A DNA stretch of 64,000 nucleotides from Candidatus Poribacteria bacterium (lineage in GTDB: Bacteria > Poribacteria > WGA-4E > WGA-3G): the NCBI GenBank assembly GCA_012267415.1, contig JAAXGN010000115.1:52171-116170 (forward strand). The letters run 5' to 3'. Shown piece by piece: positions 26,927 to 35,888 of this stretch (its first letter is position 1; every line of letters starts with the position of its first letter). The notes under the pieces are model-generated. The model was not told the origin of the DNA. It searched no databases and saw nothing but the letters and a program-made list of their open reading frames with translations. Both the position numbers and the translations under genes were made by a program.

Positions 26927-27100
26927 CTTCAGTCCCGTAGGGACGCTATGTTTATAGAACAAGATTGACCACCACTTCTTTAGTCCCGTAGGGACGCTAT
27001 GTTTATCTTGTGCGTCTAATATACACATATCGTCCCTACGGGACTGAAGAGAGTTAGAATAACGTTTTTCTATAAACATATCGTCCCTACGGGACTAAAG
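26927..27100. repeat. Four-copy palindromic repeat cluster (2 direct + 2 inverted)
   Basis: The unit AGTCCCGTAGGGACGCTATG (followed by TTTATA) occurs twice in direct orientation (26930, 26981) and twice inverted (ending 27048 and about 27100, as CATATCGTCCCTACGGGACT). Each unit is itself a hairpin, and the four together fold into one long hairpin. The 520-bp gap between the S9 and second sigma-TPR genes holds little else. The same 2+2 arrangement with a different unit is seen at 35515-35700. Confidence 0.7.
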
Positions 27101-27217
27101 ACACACTAACAACAGATTAATTTCCTTAAGTTGACGTTTATTGTACTACAACACACAGACAATTTAACAGAAAATCTATTTTTGGCGAAGGTATTGTTCA
27201 AAATCAGTATATTTTGC

Positions 27218-27248
27218 TTAATAGTAGTAGGCACACGCCGTGTGCCGT
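27218..27248. repeat. 31-bp palindromic repeat, copy 1 (GGCACACGCCGTGTGCC)
   Basis: TTAATAGTAGTAGGCACACG followed by CCGTGTGCCGT, identical over 31 bp to 47601-47631 in the ATP synthase operon. If translated it gives [10 protein letters not shown], which artificially extends the gene downstream; here and at atpD the true start lies after it. Confidence 0.75.
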
Positions 27249-27261
27249 TGGAGGATGTCTT

Positions 27262-28986
27262 GTGAAAAAAGAAGACGATGTTGAATTGATTAACAGAATC
27301 TTATCAGGAGACGACGCTGCTTTTGAAATCTTGATCGGAAGATATCAAAAAAGCATACATTCACTTGTATGGCGAAACATCAACGATTTTCACTATGCTG
27401 AAGAGATAATGCAAGACACCTTCCTTAAGGCATACAGTAGGCTTCCGACCCTCAAGAATCACAATCAATTCGCAGGATGGATCTATGCTATCGCAAATCG
27501 ACTTTGCATCGATTGGATACGGAAACAGAAGCATAATGTCCAATCTCTTGAGGATACCCGACTGGAAGAAATAGAGGAATCCTCTTATGCACACCACATG
27601 ATAGAACAGCAGGAGGCAGACAAAAGAGAGAATTATCATGAACTTGTACAGAAATTATTGGATAAACTGCCTGAGAGCGAACGGCAGGTCATAACATGCT
27701 ATTATCTTGAGGAAATGTCAACCAAAGAAATCGGTGAACTCATGGGAGTGTCGGTCAATACAATTACAAGCCGTCTTCAACGCGCACGAAAACGTTTACA
27801 AACTGACAAAGACCTATTAGACCAAGAATTCTTCCGTCATTTACAATTACCAGAAAATCTGAAGGAGAACATTATGAACCAATTAGAGCAACTACGCAAC
27901 ATGTTTGATGCATACTTGGAAAAAGTCAAATCTGACCCAGAATCAAGAGATGACATCCTTAAGCAGGCATCCAATGAAATTGAAGAAGTATTTAAAGGGG
28001 AAATCACACCTGAGATGGTGCATTTTGCAGTTGATGATATCTATCCGTATATGGGGAGTATCGGTATGGAAAAGCGACTACCTTTACTCCGTAAATATAT
28101 GGACATCGCACCGGATGATGAAGAGCGTTTTTGGGCACATAAAGGGTTAGTCAATACGCTTGCTCATCTTAGAAAAAGTCGGGAAGCAATTGATGAACAG
28201 AAACGACTTTACCGATGGGCATGTAAGAATTCAGAAAAGCATGTGTTACGTGTTATTTCCAATCTGAGCATTGCTGGATGTTGGAAAGCGGAAGGTCGAT
28301 TTGATGAATGGCTTAGACTTTATACTGAGGCTTCTGAACGATTAGAGAATCCTGAAGTAAGTCAATATACCCGTTGTAATTTCCTACAATTCGGAGCAGA
28401 GATCTTACGAAGAAACGACAGGTTAGATGCAGCACTGCTTGAATTAGAAAAGTTGGAACGTGCAAACGGAAAACCCGGACGGAAGAACTATTTCAGATTC
28501 TGGCTGGCTGTCCGCGAGAATAAACTTCTATTGTATAACGCACAGGAAAATTGGGAACGTTTTGATCAAGTCTACACAGAACTGAACACATACATGGAAG
28601 GAGAGTTGAAAAAACTGGATGCAGGTTTTCCTGTTAATACGTATGAACTTATTTGGGCTGTTCATAATGTCGGGTGTTGTATGGTATGGAGTAAGAAGTA
28701 TAACGAGGCGAAACGTTGGCTACAAGTCGCTGTTGATATGGGAAATTTCAATGAATATAGTCACTTTATGCTTGCTATCAGCATCTGGGCATCTGAGAAA
28801 AACCGAGAAAATACGTTACACTATCTAAAAATGGCAGAAGACTTCTATAAGACAAGTTCCTACAATTATTTGGATAGTTACTACACTTCTTTCCTTGAAA
28901 CACCGGAATTTTCGGATGTTAAGGAAGATCCGGAGTTTTTGCAAGTTTTTGGACACAAACCCAATTATAGTGAAATATCATTATAA
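27262..28986 (+). CDS. ECF sigma factor fused to a TPR-like domain (paralogue)
   Basis: A 574-residue paralogue of the protein encoded at 22406-24100. ECF region 2 (LVWRNINDFHYAEEIMQDTF, AGWIYAIANRLCIDWIRKQK) and region 4 (LPESERQVITCYYLEE, IGELMGVSVNTITSRLQRAR) are intact. The C-terminal 370 residues share the TPR-like pattern, including KRLPLLRKYMDIAPDDEERF and PEFSDVKEDPEFLQVFG. I start it at the GTG at 27262, 9 nt after GGAGG; sequence before that belongs to the 31-bp repeat. An internal GAAGGAGAAC site precedes an in-frame ATG at 27874 where the TPR part begins. Confidence 0.87.
   Translation: MKKEDDVELINRILSGDDAAFEILIGRYQKSIHSLVWRNINDFHYAEEIMQDTFLKAYSRLPTLKNHNQFAGWIYAIANRLCIDWIRKQKHNVQSLEDTRLEEIEESSYAHHMIEQQEADKRENYHELVQKLLDKLPESERQVITCYYLEEMSTKEIGELMGVSVNTITSRLQRARKRLQTDKDLLDQEFFRHLQLPENLKENIMNQLEQLRNMFDAYLEKVKSDPESRDDILKQASNEIEEVFKGEITPEMVHFAVDDIYPYMGSIGMEKRLPLLRKYMDIAPDDEERFWAHKGLVNTLAHLRKSREAIDEQKRLYRWACKNSEKHVLRVISNLSIAGCWKAEGRFDEWLRLYTEASERLENPEVSQYTRCNFLQFGAEILRRNDRLDAALLELEKLERANGKPGRKNYFRFWLAVRENKLLLYNAQENWERFDQVYTELNTYMEGELKKLDAGFPVNTYELIWAVHNVGCCMVWSKKYNEAKRWLQVAVDMGNFNEYSHFMLAISIWASEKNRENTLHYLKMAEDFYKTSSYNYLDSYYTSFLETPEFSDVKEDPEFLQVFGHKPNYSEISL
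27861..27876 (+). promoter_or_regulatory. Internal ribosome-binding site at sigma/TPR junction (second gene)
   Basis: GAAGGAGAACATTATG inside the second sigma-TPR gene; the ATG (27874) opens MNQLEQLRNMFDAYLEK, the counterpart of MSDKIEEIRGKFNAFMK in the first gene. Confidence 0.6.
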
Positions 28987-29001
28987 GTTGATACTTCTTC
29001 T

Positions 29002-29065
29002 GTAGGAGCGATCTCCGAATCGCGAGGAAACACACTGATAGTCGGGAATTGGAGTTCCCTCCTAC
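29002..29065. repeat. GTAGGAGCGATCTCCGAATC-family hairpin repeat
   Basis: Two adjacent hairpin modules as at 18949, here in the order GTAGGAGCG...then TCGGGAATTGGAG...CCTAC. Together with about 100 bp on either side it matches 37183-37247 closely, both sitting just beyond the 3' end of paralogous PD40 genes, so the repeat was carried in the duplication. Confidence 0.7.
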
Positions 29066-29117
29066 AAACCATTCTTCCATAAATTACCATACCATCTATT
29101 TTTTCAAAACGCAATTT

Positions 29118-30203
29118 TCACTGCTTTAGCATTCCCCATCGGACTTTTTTTTTGCCTAATGGAGTCACAGATAACACATCATCACTGATCCAATCTACCG
29201 TTTCATAATACCACGAATTATGTGTGAGTTGCGTGATTTCCGATGTCGCAAGATCATATTTATAGATAATGCCTCGGGGACGTCCTTCCCCTATCACAGG
29301 ACGTGTGTTTAGCTGAACCTGATGAGCACAAAAAATCACCGATTTGCCATCATCCATCCAATCCATACTCATACATTCCAGATCCTTCGGTATTTTTAAC
29401 TCCTGGACAGTGCTACCAACGTTTTTACTCCGAATTAGATACCGATGTGCCTTATGTATAAGCGCGATAATATTGCGGTTGTTTTCCTCATCTCTGAAGG
29501 TTTCCCAGATATATTCCTTTTCTGTATATAATATTTTTTGACCATCAGGAGACCATTTGGGATACCACCGATGTACAATCAAACCTGCCGGATCTGCCGC
29601 AGGCTCTGGTATCAATGGACGTAAATTTGTGCCGTTTGCCCTTATAATCCAAAGCGTCGTGCCGCCACCACCGATACTTCGTCCCGTAGCGAACACAATG
29701 TTTTTTCCATCCGGGGACCAATCCTTTGCAGTCGCTCTTGTATCATCAGCTATCGTTTCTATACGATTATCCTTCAAGTAGAATATCTGAAGAGCTACTT
29801 TTGGTCCTCTACCTCCGGGAATCTCAACATAATGTGTGTAACTAAAAACAATAGCCGTACCATCAGGTGAAAATTCACCACCATCATATTCAGAGTTTAA
29901 TCTTTTGTCACGGATCGTCAGTTGTTGTTGATCTGTGCCATCCAGATTCATCAGAAAAAAAGCTCTACCAACTCCTATTTCAAATTTTTTAAATAGAATC
30001 TTTTTCCCGTTCGGAGACCATCGTGCGTATCCTGGCCCCGAACCATCTGGTCCTATTAGCGGGGCGATATTACTACCATCATCAGCCATCGTAAAGATAC
30101 CTGAAGGTCCATCTTTAGTCACACTCGCTTTAAAAAGAACTTTAGCATCCGCTATCGTGGAAAGACAGAGGTAGATTAGCATACTTGTCATAAGTAAACG
30201 CAT
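29118..30203 (-). CDS. Secreted PD40/TolB-like beta-propeller protein
   Basis: A 361-residue protein with a signal peptide (residues 1-20, ending IADAK) and about six PD40-type repeats (ARWSPNGKKILFKKF, EFSPDGTAIVFSYT, PKWSPDGQKILYTEK), a propeller like the TolB C-terminal domain. No enzymatic motif is visible. It probably reads from an AAGGAGAAAAACC site before the ATG. Upstream on the same strand, 62 nt away, is an unrecognised secreted protein with a GGAGGGAC...GTCCCTCC hairpin in between. A paralogue is at 37299-38327 and the two share the unusual C-terminal DDVLSVTPLGKKKVRWG. Confidence 0.85.
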   Translation of the reverse strand: MRLLMTSMLIYLCLSTIADAKVLFKASVTKDGPSGIFTMADDGSNIAPLIGPDGSGPGYARWSPNGKKILFKKFEIGVGRAFFLMNLDGTDQQQLTIRDKRLNSEYDGGEFSPDGTAIVFSYTHYVEIPGGRGPKVALQIFYLKDNRIETIADDTRATAKDWSPDGKNIVFATGRSIGGGGTTLWIIRANGTNLRPLIPEPAADPAGLIVHRWYPKWSPDGQKILYTEKEYIWETFRDEENNRNIIALIHKAHRYLIRSKNVGSTVQELKIPKDLECMSMDWMDDGKSVIFCAHQVQLNTRPVIGEGRPRGIIYKYDLATSEITQLTHNSWYYETVDWISDDVLSVTPLGKKKVRWGMLKQ

Positions 30204-30265
30204 GGTTTTTCTCCTTATGACGATTGGAGGGACAACGTCCCTCCAATAAACAATTGTGAAACGCC

Positions 30266-31141
30266 TTACTCGTAGCCATTGCTAAAATTGTCAGCGTTTA
30301 AATTGAATGTTTGTTTAAAACTCACATCACTACGTATATGATAACTATCATAATTAGTTCCGTCTTCCAGCGTAATGCGTAGGTATGCAGAGGATTCCCA
30401 TGTTTCAGTTTCACCAATCCAGGAGCAAGGAAACGAGAACGGACCTTCAGGACGATCACTACTTGAATGAGGACCATAAGTATTACCAGGTTCAACCCAT
30501 AATTGTGGCAGAGGATATTCTAATTCATCAAGATCTTTGTTAAGTATCTCATGTCGGAATACACCACCCATCTTAATACGGACATCATTATTTCTGTGAT
30601 TCCATACGTAACCACTACACTCCATAGATATATTACTACCGTCATAGTATTGTCTATAGAGCGTTAGGGAACCAGATATATCAGAGAAAACCGTTGCTAA
30701 CACATCGCTTTTCTCTCTCTCCGTTTGCGATTCCGTCATCGGTTTAAAGACGAAAAGATCATACGTCTTGCTATCCGAAAAATAAGTTGCATCCTCACCA
30801 TATAAAAAAGCACAAGCTTTGACTGTATATTTTTGCTCCGTGAGGGTGCCAGAGAGGTCATGATGAGAAAAATCGTCGTATTTCCTTACACCATCACCAT
30901 CTTCAGTCTCTTGATACTGAAAACCTTCACCGTCATAAAAATCAATATACCAATCTATACCTGAATAGGGTACATCGGTTTTTACAGTAAAGGCTATATC
31001 ATCGTTGCCATAATCGTAGGCAACCGGTCCATAGTCAGACCATAGTGATTCAATTTCAAAAGCATCACTACTGATAGGAAAACTTAGTAAACATAGTGTA
31101 ATTATCGCAGTTGCGATCAGGGGTACATTTTGCTTATACAT
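30266..31141 (-). CDS. Unrecognised secreted protein
   Basis: A 291-residue protein with a signal peptide (hydrophobic core ATAIITLCLLSFPI, cleavage near SSDA). The mature part is acidic, aromatic-rich and probably all-beta: an Ig-like N-terminal half (DYGNDDIAFTVKTDVPYSGI, DLSGTLTEQKYTVKACAFLY) and a C-terminal half with two or three strands ending SDVSFKQTFNLNADNF. I recognise no family. It lies directly upstream of the PD40 gene and is likely co-transcribed. A short decayed relative of its C terminus lies upstream of the second PD40 gene (38397-38489), so the pair is an ancestral unit. Confidence 0.75.
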   Translation of the reverse strand: MYKQNVPLIATAIITLCLLSFPISSDAFEIESLWSDYGPVAYDYGNDDIAFTVKTDVPYSGIDWYIDFYDGEGFQYQETEDGDGVRKYDDFSHHDLSGTLTEQKYTVKACAFLYGEDATYFSDSKTYDLFVFKPMTESQTEREKSDVLATVFSDISGSLTLYRQYYDGSNISMECSGYVWNHRNNDVRIKMGGVFRHEILNKDLDELEYPLPQLWVEPGNTYGPHSSSDRPEGPFSFPCSWIGETETWESSAYLRITLEDGTNYDSYHIRSDVSFKQTFNLNADNFSNGYE

Positions 31142-31310
31142 TTTTATTCTCCCATTGTCTCCATAAACAGAGACCTATATTCATATCAACGACTCTGTCG
31201 ATGATTTCTTGATGATTGAAAATCAACTTGTGATATAAATGTCAAACTTTATGAAAACGAGGTGATCACCCTCTTACTATATATATCGCTTTCAACAAGA
31301 AAAGTTTAGC

Positions 31311-31456
31311 TTTTTTTAAGGGTGTGTAAAGTATTTGGCAAAATAGGCACAGAAAACCTGTAGGAGCGATCTCCGAATCGCGATCTGTCGGGAATCGGAG
31401 TTCCCTCCTACAATGAATATGTCGGTTAATGCCAAAAACTTTACGCACCCTTTTTT
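31311..31456. repeat. Nested palindromic element (GGTGTGTAAAG ends)
   Basis: Outer arms AAGGGTGTGTAAAGTATTTG and CAAAAACTTTACGCACCCTT are inverted copies of each other; nested within them is a GTAGGAGCGATCTCCGAATC-type hairpin pair (31360-31411). Single ends of the outer element recur at 35347, 35385, 35730, 53800 and 58626. The surrounding 555-bp gap (31142-31697) has no gene. Confidence 0.65.
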
Positions 31457-31580
31457 GATTGGAAAAGATACAACTCTTTTCTCACTCATTTGCGTGATGT
31501 AAACTTCAATTCGCTGTCTGTGTTGAAGTGTCAAATAATTGTGCATACCCCTCATATAAATCTCAGAATCTTCATATTCT

Positions 31581-31656
31581 CTTTGTAATCGTATTTTATG
31601 CAACCCTACCGCTTTTCTATCCTATCTTAACATTATGAAAGACATCAGTTTTTGGA
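31581..31656 (+). promoter_or_regulatory. Conserved promoter-like block upstream of DUF5916 gene
   Basis: Near-identical to 22320-22396: TTTTATGCAACCCTACCGCT, then CCTATCTTAACATTATGAAA and GACA, with a CAACCC box (31601-31606) 16 nt before TATCTTAA (31623-31630). It ends about 40 bp before the DUF5916 start codon. Conservation across two otherwise unrelated upstream regions argues for a shared regulator binding here. Confidence 0.55.
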
Positions 31657-31697
31657 ATTTGTAATTTTTAAGCATTTATCACGGAGGGCACAAATTA

Positions 31698-33686
31698 ATG
31701 AAACTAAAAACAAATTATGCGATAGTGCTGTTCATCACACTACTGTTTATTTTAATCGTAAACGGACAGAACATCGCGGCACAGAATATACAAACCGTTA
31801 AGAAAGAACTCCCCGCCATCAAAACTGAACAATCACCCACCATTGATGGTGTTCTCAATGATGCATGCTGGAAAGATGCACCACAAGCCGTTGGTTTTAT
31901 TGATGAACGGACCGAAAAACCTGCTATGCATCAGTCTGTTGGTAGGATCGTTTACACAGATAAATCCATCTACGTTGGGCTTCACCTCTATGATGACATG
32001 CCCGACAAAATTGTGGCGAGTCAGACAAAAGATCAAACGGGAATCAGAGGAGATGATTGGGTTTCCTTCAGTCTTGACCCATTCCACACACATCAATTTT
32101 CTGACAGGAATTTCTTCATGGTAAATCCACTCGGCACGAAATTCGCGCATCTCGCCACAGGACGCGCTGCAAAAAGTGAATGGATCGGACTTTGGAAAGC
32201 TGCGGCACAGATAGTAGAAGATGGATGGGTTGTAGAAATGCAAATCCCATGGCAGATACTCGACTACCCCGACACAACAGAACCTGTTCGGATGGGAATA
32301 AACCTTGACAGATTTCAACAGCGCACCGGCGAACGTTCATGGTGGTGTAATCTTGGCGTTCAAGAATTCCGAGAAAACGATGGACACTGGATTGACGTGT
32401 TACCCCCGCCGCGAAAACGTGACCTAAAATTCTTACCCTACCTTATTAGCGGTATCAGTGAAACAGAAACCGATGAGAGAGAATATGCTGCCCGTGCAGG
32501 AGCAGACCTACGCTATGAAGTTACACCACAACTCCGTCTTATCGGCACAGCCAACCCAGATTTTGATAACATTGAACAATCTGTAGAGGGTATTGATTTT
32601 TCTTATAGTGAACGTTATGTAGATGACCGACGTCCATTCTTTTCCGAAGGTGGAAACGTCTATAATCTTGGTAATCTTTTCTATTCCCAGCGGGTAATGG
32701 ATATGGACGGAGGGATTAAACTCTTTGGAAAAGTAGCAAAAAACACATCAGTCGGCACATTAGGCACCTATCACCGCAACAATCAGAACTTTATTCTACG
32801 CGCCAAACAATCCTTGACTGCCACTTCTCACATCATCGCGGGTTTTCTAACGCACCACCGTCCAGACACGGACACAAACAGTATAGGGCACCTTTCAGGT
32901 AGTGTTAGACACGGTAAGTTCTCCATATCATCAGATTTCACACAAAGTTGGGAGGGTGAATCAGATGGAAGAAAAGGAAATGTCAATCTAAAATTCAACG
33001 GTTCGCTTTTTCGATCAACGTTATGGGGATATTTTGTGGACCCTGACTATGTAAATAACCTCGGCTATCAACCGTACACCAGTCTACGGGGAGGTGGTTT
33101 AGAAGGGATTTTCTCAAACGAATGGCGTCAGGGATTCATCCGCAGTGTTTTCATTGGTGCAAATGGAATAACTGCTAACAATTATGAAGGCGAGTTATTT
33201 CAGCGAGATTTCGCGGTCTTTTCAAATTTCTGGTCACATAGTGACTATGGACTTTATCTAAGTTGGTATGGGGGACGATTCCAAGAATTCTCTGATAGTG
33301 TTATTAACATCAGATTGAATGCACGGTCCTCGGATCAGTATAACAATATCGGAATTGGCTATAGTTGGGGTAAACGAGCGGATAAGAGGATACGTCGTGT
33401 TAGTGGAAACCTGAATCTTCGTGTTTACAGTTTTACTGCAGGTCTCTCCTCCAGTATCCAATGGCATTTTGAAAGACACTATCAGCAGATCCTAACCCTC
33501 GGCTATGATTTCAGTCCTGCCTTAAGCCTCGGTAGTCGTTTAATCTGGCAAAAAGATGGGGCTAATATCTATTTTGCGTTGCGCCGCTCTGGCTATGCTG
33601 GCACCGACTTTTTCATCATCCTCGGAGATCCAAATGCCTCCAAATTCAGACAACGTCTCGTCGCAAAGGTTATCCGGGCATTTTAG
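31698..33686 (+). CDS. CBM9-like / DUF5916 outer-membrane protein (paralogue)
   Basis: A 662-residue exported protein with the layout of the one at 9430-11415: signal peptide (residues 1-29), CBM9-like sandwich opening SPTIDGVLNDACWKDAPQ with IYVGLHLYDD and NPLGTKFAH, then DUF5916 with the conserved ERYVDDRRPFFSEGGNVY and many aromatic beta-strands to the C-terminal VIRAF. The final Phe fits a BAM-dependent barrel. Start supported by ACGGAGGGCAC. Its promoter region is shared with the first sigma-TPR gene, suggesting surface-protein control by that sigma factor (inference). Confidence 0.88.
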   Translation: MKLKTNYAIVLFITLLFILIVNGQNIAAQNIQTVKKELPAIKTEQSPTIDGVLNDACWKDAPQAVGFIDERTEKPAMHQSVGRIVYTDKSIYVGLHLYDDMPDKIVASQTKDQTGIRGDDWVSFSLDPFHTHQFSDRNFFMVNPLGTKFAHLATGRAAKSEWIGLWKAAAQIVEDGWVVEMQIPWQILDYPDTTEPVRMGINLDRFQQRTGERSWWCNLGVQEFRENDGHWIDVLPPPRKRDLKFLPYLISGISETETDEREYAARAGADLRYEVTPQLRLIGTANPDFDNIEQSVEGIDFSYSERYVDDRRPFFSEGGNVYNLGNLFYSQRVMDMDGGIKLFGKVAKNTSVGTLGTYHRNNQNFILRAKQSLTATSHIIAGFLTHHRPDTDTNSIGHLSGSVRHGKFSISSDFTQSWEGESDGRKGNVNLKFNGSLFRSTLWGYFVDPDYVNNLGYQPYTSLRGGGLEGIFSNEWRQGFIRSVFIGANGITANNYEGELFQRDFAVFSNFWSHSDYGLYLSWYGGRFQEFSDSVINIRLNARSSDQYNNIGIGYSWGKRADKRIRRVSGNLNLRVYSFTAGLSSSIQWHFERHYQQILTLGYDFSPALSLGSRLIWQKDGANIYFALRRSGYAGTDFFIILGDPNASKFRQRLVAKVIRAF

Positions 33687-33727
33687 AGTTTTCACGGATA
33701 TCCGTGTGTCGATCATAAACGGGTTAG

Positions 33728-33757
33728 TTGCTTCCGTTCCCTCAATCATGTTATAAT
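33728..33757 (+). promoter_or_regulatory. Possible sigma70 promoter of glycoside-hydrolase-like gene
   Basis: TTGCTT (33728-33733), 18-nt spacer, TATAAT (33752-33757), about 140 bp before the start codon. A matching TATAAT with similar flanks (CATGGTATAATATG) precedes the paralogue at 38742-38747. Confidence 0.4.
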
Positions 33758-33895
33758 ATGTAATATGAGAGGTACTCTATTTGTTGACATAAATAGAAAC
33801 AGATCATTGTAAGCGCGTAAAGAAATAATGTAGAGAATACAGTTCGCTAAATATCTTTTTATTAATATAAGCCTTTATGTTCAGGAGATAATCTT

Positions 33896-35329
33896 ATGAA
33901 AAGTCTGTGGAGACCGAACTTCGTTAACAAGATTGTGTTGGCTTTGCTAATACTCGTATCCGTTTGCTCAGTAGTAGCACAAGATACTAAAGACCAAAAG
34001 GGAGAAGAGATGGATAAAAACAGGATTCAGATTTATAAAGAAAACCCGCGTTACTGGCAATACAAAGGTAAACCGATTCTACTCATCGGTGGCTCGGTTG
34101 AAGACAATCTCTTTCAGATACCGAATCTCAGAGAGCATCTTGAACTGATGAAGTCTGTCGGTGGCAACTATGTGCGGTCTACAATGAGTTGGGTTGATGA
34201 AGGCGACGTGCCACCTCATAAAAAAGTCGGGGATAAATATGACCTTAATCAGTGGAACGAAGAGTTCTGGACACGTTTCCGCAACTTCATCAGGTGGACA
34301 CACGAAATGGATATCATCGTCCAGATAGAAGTATGGGCAACTTTTAACTATTACCGTGAACCTTGGGCTGCTAACCCCTTCAACCCGAAAAATAACAGCA
34401 ATTACACTGCAGAGGAAACTGGGTTACCCACTGTTGTAAAAGACCATCCCGTAGCAACAGGGAATAATTTTTTCTGGTCTGTACCGAAAGAGCGTAATCA
34501 GCAGAACGTCTTGAAATATCAGGAAATGTTTGTAGATAAACTTCTTGACGAGACACTGCCTTACGGGCATATACTCTACTGCATGGACAACGAAACTGCC
34601 GTCACTGCTGCTTGGGGTGAGTATTGGGCAACGTATATACAGAAAAAAGCAAAGGAAGCAGGACGGGCCGTTGAAACCACTGAGATGTGGGATCCGTGGG
34701 ATCTGTCAGATAAGAAACATAAAGCCACGTTTGACCATCCTGAAACCTATTCGTTTTGTGATATATCACAGAATAATCACCAGAAACGACAACGCCATTG
34801 GGATAACGCACAGAAGATTCGTAGGAAACTGGCACCCATCCGTCCCATCAATAACATAAAGATTTACGGTGCTGATGGGGGACGATTCGGCAGCACAAGA
34901 GATGGACTGGAAAGGTTTTGGCGAAACATCTTCGGCGGATTTGCATCTGCGCGATTTCACCGTCCCGATAGCGGTGTAGGGTTAAGCGAAATCGCACAAG
35001 CACACTTAAAGAGTATGCGTATGATTACGGACGAGATGGATATCTTTACCTGTGAACCGAACAATGACCTACTTTCCAACAGAGAAGAAAACGAAGCGTA
35101 TACCATCGCAAATCCGGGAAAAGAATATGCTGTCTATTTTCCAAAAGGGGGTTCAGTAGACCTAAACCTAAGTGATGCTGAGAAAACAGATGCCAATACA
35201 GTGTCAGTGAGATGGTTAAATATCCACAACAGCAAATGGAATGAGAAAGAGGAAATCCCTTTCAGTGATACCATCACATTAACCGCACCCACCGAAGCAC
35301 ATTGGGGTGTCTTGATCCAACGAAGATAA
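33896..35329 (+). CDS. Secreted TIM-barrel glycoside-hydrolase-like protein
   Basis: A 477-residue protein with a signal peptide (residues 1-28, ending SVVAQ). It opens with NPRYWQYKGKPILLIGGS, typical of DUF4038-like/clan GH-A barrels in which a substrate-facing first strand follows a short beta motif. Candidate catalytic residues are the Asn-Glu pair in YCMDNETAVTAAWGEYW (acid/base position after Asn at strand 4) and a Glu in IFTCEPNN near strand 7. The last 80 residues form a small beta domain (EYAVYFPKGGSVDLNLS). Substrate unknown. A close paralogue is at 38798-40231. TCAGGAGATAATCTT precedes the ATG. Confidence 0.78.
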   Translation: MKSLWRPNFVNKIVLALLILVSVCSVVAQDTKDQKGEEMDKNRIQIYKENPRYWQYKGKPILLIGGSVEDNLFQIPNLREHLELMKSVGGNYVRSTMSWVDEGDVPPHKKVGDKYDLNQWNEEFWTRFRNFIRWTHEMDIIVQIEVWATFNYYREPWAANPFNPKNNSNYTAEETGLPTVVKDHPVATGNNFFWSVPKERNQQNVLKYQEMFVDKLLDETLPYGHILYCMDNETAVTAAWGEYWATYIQKKAKEAGRAVETTEMWDPWDLSDKKHKATFDHPETYSFCDISQNNHQKRQRHWDNAQKIRRKLAPIRPINNIKIYGADGGRFGSTRDGLERFWRNIFGGFASARFHRPDSGVGLSEIAQAHLKSMRMITDEMDIFTCEPNNDLLSNREENEAYTIANPGKEYAVYFPKGGSVDLNLSDAEKTDANTVSVRWLNIHNSKWNEKEEIPFSDTITLTAPTEAHWGVLIQRR

Positions 35330-35344
35330 AACTACAGAACTGTT

Positions 35345-35756
35345 TTGCGCGTGTGTAAAGTTTCTGTCACACATTCACGTTGTGGGTGTGTAAAGTTTTG
35401 GTTACTTGTCTGAACCAGGATTTACCAAATCAAGAAATCAACGGTATGAATGCCATTTAGACATTCCCAGGGATTTCAAGATTACCAAGATAAGAATGTG
35501 TGAACAATAAAATCTAAGCACCAGCGGTGCGAAAGGTGTATAGAACGTGTGAACAGCAAAATACCAAGCACCAGCGGTGCGAAAGGTATATAGAACGTGT
35601 GTATTTATTTCCGTAACAGGATACACCTTTCGCCCCTCTGGGGCTTATTCTGGTATTATCACCGTTTTCTATATACCTTTCGCCCCTCTGGGGCTTGGTA
35701 TTTTACAAAAACCTTACTCATGTGTTTCTACAAAAACTTTACGCACCCTACGTTGT
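35345..35756. repeat. Composite repeat region with a 2+2 palindrome cluster
   Basis: The 559-bp gap downstream of the glycoside-hydrolase-like gene holds repeat ends GTGTGTAAAGTT (35349, 35390) and ACTTTACGCACCC (35738-35750), an AAATCAACGGTATGAATGCC hairpin arm and, at 35515-35700, four copies of a hairpin unit: two as AGCACCAGCGGTGCGAAAGG and two inverted as CCTTTCGCCCCTCTGGGGCT. This mirrors the cluster at 26927. No gene is present. Confidence 0.65.
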
Positions 35757-35888
35757 CATTTGTCTTGACAAGAAGGACAAATCGCGTCTACAATCTATAA
35801 TCGTTGACATTAAGTTCCCTTAAAATACGATTTTTTTTAAACCTGCCTTTAATATAGTCCACTCTATACGTCAAATTCCAATTGGAAA

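Noticed and set aside
26927..27100. Possible CRISPR array (regularly spaced repeats)
   Set aside because: Repeats occur in both orientations with uneven spacing and no cas genes; they form nested hairpins instead.
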